15,712 bases of DNA from an uncultured bacterium (lineage in GTDB: Bacteria; Actinomycetota; Coriobacteriia; Coriobacteriales; Coriobacteriaceae): positions 1 through 15,712 of the forward strand of contig CAJMOP010000040.1 of NCBI GenBank assembly GCA_905215115.1, read 5' to 3'. Under the pieces are notes generated by a model that did not search any database, was not told the DNA's origin, and saw nothing but the letters and a program-made list of their open reading frames with translations. A program made the position numbers and the translations under genes. Of this stretch, positions 8,201 to 13,714 are shown piece after piece (position 1 is the stretch's first letter; each line of letters opens with the position of its first letter).

Positions 8201-9045
8201 ACGTCCTGCACCGGCGCGTCCTCGCGGCGCAGGTAGTGGAAGTCGTTGGTGGCGATGACCTTGACGCCCACCTGCTTGGCGATATCGATGAGCGCGCGGT
8301 CCATCTGCTCGTCGGTCAGGCCGTTATCGGTGGTGATGCCGTGTTCCTGGATCTCGATATAAAAGTCGCCAGGGTCGAAGGTATCACGGAAGGTCTCGGC
8401 CCACTTGATGGCGCCTTCCATGTCGCCGCGGTCGATGTATTTGGGGATGATGCCCGCGATGCAGGCGCTCGTGCAGATCATGCCCTTGGCGTGGCGGCGC
8501 AGATTGTCGAGCGTCACGCGCGGCTTGTAGTAAAAGCCCTGCACGGCGGCCTCGGAAACCGTCTGCATCAGGTTGACGTAGCCCTCCTGGTCCTTAGCCA
8601 GAAGGATCATGTGGTAGAGCTCGGGCTTATGGTCGCGGGCAAGGGTCTCGTCCGGCGTAAAGTAGACCTCGCAGCCAAAGATGGGCTTGATAACCAGAGG
8701 CGGCTTGAGCTCGTCGATATTGCCTTTCTCGTCCCACATGGCCATGTCCTTCACATACTGGGCATGCTCGCGCGGGTTTGCCTCGGGGTCGGGTTCCACC
8801 AGCTCGTCGCGACGATCCTTTTCCAAGAAGGCCTTGTCGTGGCTCCAGGTTTTGTACTCGGGCGTGTTGTGGTTGACGGCGTCGCAGGCCAGCGCCAGGT
8901 CGGGCACGCCATACATGTAGCCGTGGTCGGTAATGGCCACGGCGGGCATGCCAAGCTCAACGGCACGGTTGACCATATCCTGGATACGGGTTGCGCCGTC
9001 GAGCATGGAGAAAACAGTGTGATTGTGCAGATGGACGAATGCCAT
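5242..9045 (-). CDS. dnaE: DNA polymerase III subunit alpha
   Basis: A full-length replicative polymerase of 1,267 residues. The N-terminal PHP domain starts with HLHNH (residues 5-9) and TDHG (39-42). The polymerase core shows GPGRGSAAG (about 425-433) and the catalytic acidic motif PDIDMDFDD (about 466-474), followed by HVITYSTIKAK. The tandem helix-hairpin-helix region and a C-terminal OB fold (WWAGMVSSVSKRVTKNGDPM, about 1090-1130) are in the usual order, so it is DnaE and not PolC. Near residues 775-800 the usual LRRAMGKK-type stretch reads IRKPVAKKK, followed by about a dozen extra residues. The conserved NKSHSAGYA resumes afterwards. Start ATG 9045 has GGAG 11 bases upstream. TAAAAT (9090-9085) is a possible -10 with no good -35. 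The stop overlaps an intergenic palindrome. Confidence 0.97.
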   Translation of the reverse strand: MAFVHLHNHTVFSMLDGATRIQDMVNRAVELGMPAVAITDHGYMYGVPDLALACDAVNHNTPEYKTWSHDKAFLEKDRRDELVEPDPEANPREHAQYVKDMAMWDEKGNIDELKPPLVIKPIFGCEVYFTPDETLARDHKPELYHMILLAKDQEGYVNLMQTVSEAAVQGFYYKPRVTLDNLRRHAKGMICTSACIAGIIPKYIDRGDMEGAIKWAETFRDTFDPGDFYIEIQEHGITTDNGLTDEQMDRALIDIAKQVGVKVIATNDFHYLRREDAPVQDVIMCIGMNAKVDDPNRMRMTGSEFYMKTEEEMRAMFPYCPEACDNTLEIADKCYVELDWDSIILPRFPLLDPGETHESQFRRECEKGLRQHYGDDWATREIGGVNIKERFEYEYKVICDKGFAAYFLIVAEYVQWAKDNGIGVGPGRGSAAGAIVAYAMNITAFDPLENGLMFERFLSPQRTEMPDIDMDFDDERRLEVVEHVRQLYGPEKVTHVITYSTIKAKQAINDAARVLDYPVYMGQRLSKMVSSDPKVKLKQVLDKQPGKEDLFNPDFAEAYKKDDDARRIIDTALSIEGLTRGEGVHACAVLICRDPVNEHVPTKLDTKGGVEITQYEGHTVADMGLLKMDFLGLRTLTVISKAKANIKKNFGIDIKEEEIPFDDPEIFKLMGSGHTAGVFQVESAGMTATIKNMKPTEYKHVVALIALYRPGPLGAGMVSSYINRMNGKEPAVSYDDRLDDILGETYGTMVYQEQVMLISVEMCGFSKGESDSRIRKPVAKKKIKLLTSTVLHWEDGSDETTYDHWMNGAIKNNYTREVAQKIWDDVLEFASYAFNKSHSAGYAILVMQTAWLKAHYPHEYMAAVLTSYTGKTDKIVHYVSACRHDGIPVLSPDVNESGTEFTATKEGVRFGLAGIRGVGTGVAQAIIAEREAGGPFKTLHDFVDRVDSSQANRRVIESLIKAGAFDSTGYPRRQMMHFVDKNNPENIIDAAVKRQKDRASGQTSFFDMFGDVEGSGFEVSVPDPDGQEWDRHLKLSQEKEVLGIYVSDHPLRPFEYALSKARDFSFSQIDTGYEVQNPTGGTINQEIPEGKALWWAGMVSSVSKRVTKNGDPMGIVQLEDMEGEATVVVFPKTYKEAEGYLYGEVDPETGAQLSDAFVRIKGKLERSDRGDQIIAQEIVPLELNEENNKPKVFEVMVPNSRFSQGNMARLATVLTANPGGDRVEIFIEQVDGRVLRAEVPAKVNARSIPLLAEAKAIVGNQGRVTVI

Positions 9046-9190
9046 GTGATGAGCTCCGATGCAGGTTCGTGTTCTGACTGAACGATTTTACCGCACGGCA
9101 CGGACAGCACCCGAACCTAGCCAAACCAACACGGGCAGTCTTTTTGGGACGTGTCTTTTTTAGCTGCTTTGACCTGATTGCTTCATTCGT

Positions 9191-9233
9191 CGCAAAGGGG
9201 CCGGACCGCGACCCCATGTCGCGGTCCGGCCCC
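9191..9233 (-). terminator. Strong hairpin terminator after the beta-glucosidase gene
   Basis: Perfect 16-bp arms (9197-9212 and 9218-9233, beginning GGGGCCGGACCGCGAC) flank a five-base loop. On the minus strand the stem is followed by TTTGCG, so the U-run is only three bases, but the stem is very stable. It begins 11 bases after the end of the GH1 gene, which makes it the likely end of the beta-glucoside operon. It also separates that operon from dnaE. Confidence 0.8.
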
Positions 9234-9243
9234 TGAGGAAAGC

Positions 9244-10665
9244 TCAGCTCAGGTCCTCGCCGTTTGAGGCAATTACCTTGCGATACCACTCGAACGATCT
9301 TTTCTTGCTGCGCCGACGTGTGCCGTGTCCTTCGTCATCGAGGTCGACATAAATGAAACCGTAGCGCTTGCGCATCTGGCCCGTTGCGACCGAAACCAGA
9401 TCGATCGGTCCCCAGCACGTGTAGCCCAGGAGGTCCACCCCGTCGATTTCGACGGCGTCCTTCATAGCCTGGATGTGCTCGCGCAGGTAATCGATACGGT
9501 ATCCATCATCCACAAAGCCGTTCTGATCCGGCTCATCCGGGGCTCCGAGACCGTTCTCCACGATAAAGAGCGGCTTTTCGTACCGGTCGTATATGTCGTT
9601 CATGGTGATGCGCAGCCCTGCGGGATCGATGAATCTGCCCCATGGCTCCATCTTGAGGTAAGGGTTGGGGGCACTCTTGAGTAGATTGGAGTCGAACTGC
9701 CCCTCGGTGTTTGCCTGCGCCACGCGCGTCGAGTAGTAAGAGAAGCCCACGAAGTCCACCGGATTCTGCGCAAGGACCTCCTCATCGCCCTCCGCCCAAG
9801 GAATCGCGAACCCTTGACGCTCATACTCCGTGAGCATGTAGCACGGATAGTGGCCGCGCACCTGCACGTCGGTGAACATATAGTGCTTGCGATTCTCGTC
9901 CTGAGCCGTTTTAACGTCGGCAGGGTTGCAGGTAGCAGGATAGAAAATACCCGCATTGAGCATGCAGCCGATTTGCGCACCAGGGATGATCTCATGGCAG
10001 GCGCGCACCGCGCAAGCACTCGCAACGAGCACGTGATGCACCGCGTTATGAACGGAGACGTAGCGGTCCTCCCCCTCATCAAACACGATGCCTGCCGCCA
10101 TGAAGCACGCAGAGGTCATGATGTTGATCTCGTTGAACGTGAGCCAAGAGCGCACTTGATTGCGGTAACGTGCGAACACAGTGCGAGCGAAGCGCTCAAA
10201 CATGCCCACGAGAGCGCGGTTGCGCCAACCGCCGTATGCCGTAACAAGATGCATGGGCACGTCATAGTGGCTGAGCGTCACCACCGGCTCGATGCCCTGT
10301 TCGAGGCAGGTGCGAAACACATCCTCATAGAACGCGAGGCCCTGCTCGTTGGGTTCGGAGTCATCCCCGTTGGGGAATATACGGCTCCATGCGATGGAGA
10401 GGCGCAGAGCCTTGAAGCCCATCTCGCCGAAGAGCGCGATGTCCTCGCGGTAATGATGATAGAAATCGATGGCCTGTTGGGCCGGGTAGTAATGGTCGGA
10501 CAGCGGCTCGAGCGGAACGTCGTCACCCCTGATGACGGCGAGACGGTCCCGCCCGTACGGCAGAAGATCCGCGTTGGCGAGCCCCCGCCCGCCCTCGTCC
10601 CAGGCACCCTCACACTGGTTGGCGGAAAGCGCGCCGCCCCAGAGAAAATCAGAACGCAATGGCAT
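9244..10665 (-). CDS. GH1 6-phospho-beta-glucosidase
   Basis: A 473-residue cytosolic glycoside hydrolase of family 1. It opens with DFLWGGALSANQCEGAW, the family N-terminal signature. The acid/base glutamate is E179 in TFNEIN and the nucleophile is E370 in IVENG. The C-terminal stretch SVATGQMRKRYGFIYVD matches the Ser-Lys-Tyr loop that binds a 6-phosphate, so phosphorylated beta-glucosides are the expected substrates. The neighbouring PTS permease would supply them. Which sugar (salicin, arbutin, cellobiose or another) cannot be told. The frame is open 23 codons further upstream, but ATG 10665 is preceded by AAGGAGG and starts the conserved sequence. It is the last gene of the operon, 127 bases after the permease gene. 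A stable hairpin lies just before its ribosome site and a strong terminator after its stop. Confidence 0.93.
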   Translation of the reverse strand: MPLRSDFLWGGALSANQCEGAWDEGGRGLANADLLPYGRDRLAVIRGDDVPLEPLSDHYYPAQQAIDFYHHYREDIALFGEMGFKALRLSIAWSRIFPNGDDSEPNEQGLAFYEDVFRTCLEQGIEPVVTLSHYDVPMHLVTAYGGWRNRALVGMFERFARTVFARYRNQVRSWLTFNEINIMTSACFMAAGIVFDEGEDRYVSVHNAVHHVLVASACAVRACHEIIPGAQIGCMLNAGIFYPATCNPADVKTAQDENRKHYMFTDVQVRGHYPCYMLTEYERQGFAIPWAEGDEEVLAQNPVDFVGFSYYSTRVAQANTEGQFDSNLLKSAPNPYLKMEPWGRFIDPAGLRITMNDIYDRYEKPLFIVENGLGAPDEPDQNGFVDDGYRIDYLREHIQAMKDAVEIDGVDLLGYTCWGPIDLVSVATGQMRKRYGFIYVDLDDEGHGTRRRSKKRSFEWYRKVIASNGEDLS

Positions 10666-10696
10666 GGGAGTCCTCCTTATCTTGCTTTTAGTGCGA

Positions 10697-10724
10697 ACGG
10701 GCACCACCATGTAGCGGCGCCCGT
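10697..10724 (-). other. Intra-operon mRNA hairpin between permease and hydrolase genes
   Basis: Read on the minus strand, ACGGGCGCCGCT pairs with GGTGGTGCCCGT through 12 pairs, three of them G-U, around a four-base loop. No U-run follows and the AAGGAGG of the hydrolase gene comes 17 bases later. It is therefore more likely a processing or stability hairpin, or a modulator of translation, than a terminator. Role is inferred. Confidence 0.5.
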
Positions 10725-10792
10725 CCGGGTTCATGGGGCCCCAGTTCCGAGAAGAGACTCGTTGCGCTAAGGCACCCTTCTAGATGCAGCGC

Positions 10793-12223
10793 TTAAGCCT
10801 CAAGGGCCTCCTCGGCTTCCTTCTCGCCCGATTCGCGATTGTCGAAGCCAAAGACCATGCAGAGGGCGAATGTCACCGCAAAGCCAATCGCGCAGCTGAT
10901 GGCGCCCGGAATGATGTCCTGGCTGAACTTGATGACGTTCATCCACGGGAAGCCGACTCCCGAGAAGACGAAGATGCGCGCGTTGAGCAGACCGCATGCA
11001 AGGCCGCCGGCCGCGCCGCCGATCATCGACCAAGCGAGCGCCTTCTTATCGCGCAAGAGGATGCCGTAAATGATGGGCTCGGATACGCGGCCGAGCGCAT
11101 AGGTAGCGAAGGTAGTCCAACCGAGCTGACGGTTAGCCTTGCCCTTTGCACGGATGCCGTAGGCGAGCGCGACCGCAAGCGTCACGTAAACAACCACCGT
11201 CGTACCCGGAGTGCACACGGCGTCATAGCCCACCTCAAGCCAGCCGGGCATCATAGCGGTGAGAATCGGCACATGCATGCCGGTAGCGATCACGAGGTTC
11301 CACGTCGCACCGACCACCAGACCGCACAGCGGACCGGCGTTCGCGCCGAGCCAGATGATGATATCGGCGATGATGCCCATAATGAAGGAGACGGCGGGGC
11401 CGAAGACGCAGAGTGCAAGCGGCAGCATGATGAGCATGGTCCCCACTGGAATCACGAGGATGCGCAGCATGTCAGGGCAATGCTTCTTGATAAGCCCCTC
11501 TACGTAGGACTGAATCCACACGATGAGGATGATGGGAAGCACCGACTGTGTGTAATTCACCAGCGTCATGGGGATGCCGTAGACGTCGAACGGAGCGCCC
11601 TCCTCGACGATAGCGAGCATGCTCGGATGAATCATAATAGCAGCCGTCATGAGCGCGAGCACAGGACTCGTCTGGAACTTCTTGGCCGCCGCATAGGCAC
11701 CGAAGATCGGCAGGAAGTAATATGCCGCGTCTCCCACCAAGGAGAAGAGCCGGTACATGCTGCCCTCCGCGGCTAGAAGGCCCGCGCCTTCCGGACCAAG
11801 CAAAATGGTGAACATGCGGAAGATACCCGCGATGCAGAACACGGGCAGAATGGGAGCGATAGAGCCGCTCACCGCATCGAGAATCAGATTGCCGATGCGC
11901 TTCGGAGCGAACCGCTCCTTCCAGGGAAGCCTCTCTGCTGCGTCCAGATCTTCATCAATCGCCGTCTGGACTTCAAAGCCGCCTTCCCTGCATACCGCGT
12001 CGTAGACCTTGTCGACGGTCGGCCCGATTACGAGCTGCACCTGGCCGCCAGCGTGCACCACGCTAATCACTTCGGGAATCGCATTGAGCTTGGCGTCATC
12101 TGCAAGCCCCTCGTCCTTAAGAACGAGGCGCAGACGCGTCATGCAATGCGTCGCGCTTGAAACATTCGCCTTGCCGCCCACCTCTTCGATGATTCTTTGG
12201 GCGAGTTTTTGATAGTTAGTCAT
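10793..12223 (-). CDS. PTS beta-glucoside transporter subunit EIIBC
   Basis: A 476-residue membrane permease of the glucose/beta-glucoside PTS class. The N-terminal EIIB domain (about 1-85) carries the phosphorylated cysteine C27 in HCMTRLR, followed by VISVVHAGGQVQLVIG. The EIIC domain then gives about ten hydrophobic segments. It includes GATWNLVIATGMHVPI and the sugar-channel motif RVSEPIIYG, a variant of the usual GxxEPxIYG. No EIIA domain follows, so phosphate must come from an EIIA encoded elsewhere. It would import a beta-glucoside and phosphorylate it for the GH1 enzyme downstream. Two adjacent ATGs (12226 and 12223) follow AAAAGGAGGA. The second has the more usable spacing and was chosen. 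The leader contains a RAT site, pointing to control by the antiterminator encoded just upstream. Confidence 0.92.
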   Translation of the reverse strand: MTNYQKLAQRIIEEVGGKANVSSATHCMTRLRLVLKDEGLADDAKLNAIPEVISVVHAGGQVQLVIGPTVDKVYDAVCREGGFEVQTAIDEDLDAAERLPWKERFAPKRIGNLILDAVSGSIAPILPVFCIAGIFRMFTILLGPEGAGLLAAEGSMYRLFSLVGDAAYYFLPIFGAYAAAKKFQTSPVLALMTAAIMIHPSMLAIVEEGAPFDVYGIPMTLVNYTQSVLPIILIVWIQSYVEGLIKKHCPDMLRILVIPVGTMLIMLPLALCVFGPAVSFIMGIIADIIIWLGANAGPLCGLVVGATWNLVIATGMHVPILTAMMPGWLEVGYDAVCTPGTTVVVYVTLAVALAYGIRAKGKANRQLGWTTFATYALGRVSEPIIYGILLRDKKALAWSMIGGAAGGLACGLLNARIFVFSGVGFPWMNVIKFSQDIIPGAISCAIGFAVTFALCMVFGFDNRESGEKEAEEALEA

Positions 12224-12238
12224 CATTCCTCCTTTTAC

Positions 12239-12256
12239 GCCACGAATCGTCGTGGC
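12239..12256 (-). other. Small hairpin in the permease leader
   Basis: GCCACGA and TCGTGGC (7 bp, four-base loop) form a hairpin on the minus strand, immediately before TAAAAGGAGG. It has no U-run, so it is not a classical terminator. It may be part of the conditional structure controlled by the RAT at 12282-12314, or may limit translation start. A competing pairing of GGCATGA (inside the RAT) with TCGTGCC would lie next to it. Confidence 0.4.
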
Positions 12257-12281
12257 ACGAGATGGTTCTCGTACTTTCGGA

Positions 12282-12314
12282 GGTCATGCCCTGCCCTAAC
12301 ACAGGTTACAATCC
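12282..12314 (-). promoter_or_regulatory. RAT antiterminator site before the PTS gene
   Basis: On the minus strand the sequence begins GGATTGTAACCTG and ends CAGGGCATGACC. This fits the known ribonucleic antiterminator (GGATTGTTACTG ... CAGGCAAAACC), including the CTG/CAG stem and GG/CC base pairs. It lies between licT and the permease gene, where a LicT-type protein would be expected to act. The 3' part can pair with a downstream TCGTGCC in an alternative fold. No U-run follows, so how transcription would be stopped without the protein is unclear. Confidence 0.75.
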
Positions 12315-12329
12315 TTCTGGCCTGGGTTG

Positions 12330-13184
12330 TCAGCGTCCGGCTGTGCCGGATTCCGCCTTCGTACAGATACGGTTGACATGGAGCATGAAGTAAAGCTTCT
12401 CCTCGTCGGTGAGCTCCGTATGCCATTCCCGCTTCATATAGGTACAGATGTGGTCGATGCATTGCGCAAGCTCGGGAAACTCCTCGCGCGAATTCGCATA
12501 AAGCGGCAAATTGGCGCTGCTGAGGCTATCGTTACCCTTGATACGCTTGAACAGATACTGCACGTGTGTCGCAAACCGTGAGAACTCAAAAGACTCCCGA
12601 TCGATGATGGTACGGAAATCGTACTCGACGATATCAGTGACATCGTTGAGCAGGCGCTCAAACGATTGGGCGCGATCGCTTGCCACAGTAACCTCTGCCC
12701 CAGTCTTTGCATTGACCAGATTCATGGCGATGCTTGCCACCTCTTCGCGCGGCAGCTCGACGCCCAACTCCTGCCGCACGCGCGCGGTAATGTAGCGGCC
12801 GATTTTGTATTCCAGCGGATAAAGCTGCTGCACATCATAGGTAAGGGGCATATCAAAACGAATGCCCTTCCTCTGCCGCGCAATCGCAAAGGCGATATGG
12901 TCGGCCATGATGAGCACGGCGTTGGGACTGAGTTCGTAAGGCAGCTCGTTCTCTACAATATCCATGATCTTTGCCGTAAACAGCACCACATCGGCAGGAA
13001 GATCCTGCATGATACGCTGCCCCTCGGCATCGATGCTATAGAACGTGCGCTCGATATGGTCCATCGCGAGCTCCCGGGGGAAGTCACCACCGAAGCCGAC
13101 ACCCTTGCCGAGCGCCACGACCTCGCGACCGCGACTATCTCGACAAATCACGGCGTTATTGTTGAGCTTTCTGATCGCCAGCAT
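12330..13184 (-). CDS. licT: LicT/BglG-family transcriptional antiterminator
   Basis: A 284-residue RNA-binding regulator. The N-terminal co-antiterminator domain (about 1-60: AIRKLNNNAVICRD, GKGVGF) binds RAT RNA. Two PTS regulation domains follow (about 65-170 and 175-280). Three of the four histidines usually phosphorylated by the PTS are present: H96 (MADHIAFAI) in PRD1, and H207 (FATHVQYL) and H269 (YFMLHVNR) in PRD2. The second PRD1 position reads N155 (SIAMNLVN). In this family EII-linked phosphorylation of PRD1 represses and HPr-linked phosphorylation of PRD2 activates; that these roles apply here is inferred. The start was set at ATG 13184, which has GAGGAGGT at ideal distance and begins the conserved sequence, instead of an upstream codon at 13217. 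It is the first gene of the operon, with RAT-like sites and a terminator in its own leader, suggesting autoregulation. Confidence 0.93.
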   Translation of the reverse strand: MLAIRKLNNNAVICRDSRGREVVALGKGVGFGGDFPRELAMDHIERTFYSIDAEGQRIMQDLPADVVLFTAKIMDIVENELPYELSPNAVLIMADHIAFAIARQRKGIRFDMPLTYDVQQLYPLEYKIGRYITARVRQELGVELPREEVASIAMNLVNAKTGAEVTVASDRAQSFERLLNDVTDIVEYDFRTIIDRESFEFSRFATHVQYLFKRIKGNDSLSSANLPLYANSREEFPELAQCIDHICTYMKREWHTELTDEEKLYFMLHVNRICTKAESGTAGR

Positions 13185-13230
13185 ATCGATGTACCTCCTC
13201 TCTTGATGATAGGGCACTCATTCGGAGCTG

Positions 13231-13289
13231 AACAAAAAGGGCATGACCTCGGCAGAAAGCAGCACCCTACTTGCCTACGGTCATGCCCT
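13231..13289 (-). terminator. Leader terminator upstream of the antiterminator gene
   Basis: On the minus strand the 11-bp arms AGGGCATGACC (13289-13279) and GGTCATGCCCT (13248-13238) close a 30-base loop that can itself pair as GGCA/TGCC. TTTTTGTT follows directly. It lies 46 bases before the licT start codon, so it would stop the transcript in the leader. A RAT-like sequence (13301-13279) shares its 5' arm, the arrangement expected of antitermination control. Confidence 0.8.
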
Positions 13290-13301
13290 AAAGTGACACC
13301 C
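13279..13301 (-). promoter_or_regulatory. Degenerate RAT-like element overlapping the leader terminator
   Basis: GGGTGTCACTTT followed by AGGGCATGACC resembles a shortened RAT. Its last 11 bases equal the end of the RAT before the PTS gene, and also form the 5' arm of the leader terminator. Binding here would directly prevent the terminator from folding. The 5' half matches the consensus poorly, so this is a candidate only. Confidence 0.4.
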
Positions 13302-13339
13302 GAATATATGTGCAATTGAATAACGAACGGAATCCGGAT

Positions 13340-13368
13340 GGCCATGCTCCCCAAAGGGATAACAACCC
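13340..13368 (-). promoter_or_regulatory. RAT-like antiterminator site near the operon transcription start
   Basis: A 29-base element on the minus strand runs GGGTTGTTATCCC, TTT, then GGGGAGCATGGCC. The 5' part matches GGxTTGTTA of the consensus. CCC/GGG gives the inner stem and GCATGGCC parallels GCATGACC of the RAT before the PTS gene. The length equals the classical RAT. It starts about four bases after the predicted transcription start, so it would be the first structure to emerge. Confidence 0.6.
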
Positions 13369-13378
13369 ATCACATGTA

Positions 13379-13407
13379 TTTATAGGCCCACCCGAGATGA
13401 ACGTCAA
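13379..13407 (-). promoter_or_regulatory. Sigma-70-type promoter of the beta-glucoside operon
   Basis: TTGACG (13407-13402) and TATAAA (13384-13379) each match five of six consensus bases and are separated by 17 bases, the best spacing. Transcription would start near 13372 and give a leader of about 190 bases before licT. That leader contains the RAT-like sites and terminator. The AT content here contrasts with the flanking DNA. Confidence 0.75.
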
Positions 13408-13417
13408 GTGTAAATTT

Positions 13418-13466
13418 GCGTAATCCGCACCCTTGATTGGCAACTTCATCCGCGTAATCCGCACCC
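13418..13466. repeat. Two direct repeats with dyad symmetry upstream of the operon promoter
   Basis: GCGTAATCCGCACCC occurs at 13418-13432 and 13452-13466, exactly 34 bp apart. The first copy contains the dyad TGCG-TAATC-CGCA; the second keeps GCG-TAATC-CGC. They lie 10 and 44 bp upstream of the -35 box, about three helical turns apart, as a pair of activator or repressor sites might. The binding protein is unknown. A remnant of a dispersed repeat is the alternative. Confidence 0.6.
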
Positions 13467-13481
13467 CCGACTGATTCTGAG

Positions 13482-13544
13482 TTGCGGTGAAATAGTTCCT
13501 GCTGGAGCCAGCTGGGCCGTAAAACAGGAACTATTTCACCGCAA
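13482..13544. repeat. Long palindrome A (TTGCGGTGAAAT tips)
   Basis: Perfect 20-bp arms (13482-13501 and 13525-13544) begin with TTGCGGTGAAATA and enclose a 23-base loop. It lies 38 bases past the stop of the addA remnant. A second element with the same tips but a different centre follows the intact addA end at 15189-15251. No U-run follows on either strand, so it looks like a REP-type element more than a terminator. Confidence 0.85.
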
Positions 13545-13582
13545 GTTATGGGGAGACTGGGCGTGCGGACGGCCCTGGTGAG

Positions 13583-13714
13583 CTAGAGGTTGTAGGTGAC
13601 CACCTGGGACTCGGCGGGGTTGGAGGGATCGGACTGCTCCACGCGGACGAACTTGACCGTCACCGTCTTAAAGCCCGCCTTGTGCAGAACATCCGAATAG
13701 ACGCGCGCCTGCAT
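13583..13714 (-). pseudogene. Duplicated 3' end of the AddA-type helicase-nuclease gene
   Basis: Forty-two codons from QARVYSDVLHKAGF to QVVTYNL plus a stop match the C-terminus of the gene ending at 15263 at 34 of 42 residues with no gap. The same reading frame and stop position lie exactly 1,680 bp apart. Homology ends abruptly at TGCAGGCGCGC, where the transporter gene joins. An ATG (13714) is created at the join, but no ribosome site is evident and the fragment lacks the nuclease active site. It is a remnant, not a working gene. The roughly 80% identity shows it is a diverged allele and not a fresh copy. Confidence 0.85.

Noticed and set aside
5263..9081. 1,272-codon open frame on the plus strand opposite dnaE
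   Set aside because: It lies wholly antisense to a clear dnaE gene and has low-complexity composition rich in His, Val, Leu, Gly and Asp. This is what GC-rich codon bias produces on the opposite strand; no family resemblance was seen.
10784..11776. 330-codon plus-strand frame opposite the PTS permease
   Set aside because: Very rich in His, Glu, Asp and Arg, as expected for the antisense of a hydrophobic membrane protein gene.
13303..13308. TATATT as a -10 box for licT on the minus strand
   Set aside because: No acceptable -35 at 16-19 bases, and transcription would begin inside the RAT-like/terminator region. The promoter at 13379-13407 is far better.
13418..13466. Small CRISPR-like array
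   Set aside because: Only two 15-bp repeats with one short spacer and no cas genes; promoter placement gives a better explanation.
13482..13544. Palindrome A as an intrinsic terminator
   Set aside because: Stem is long enough but no U-run follows on either strand, and the related element at 15189-15251 also lacks one.
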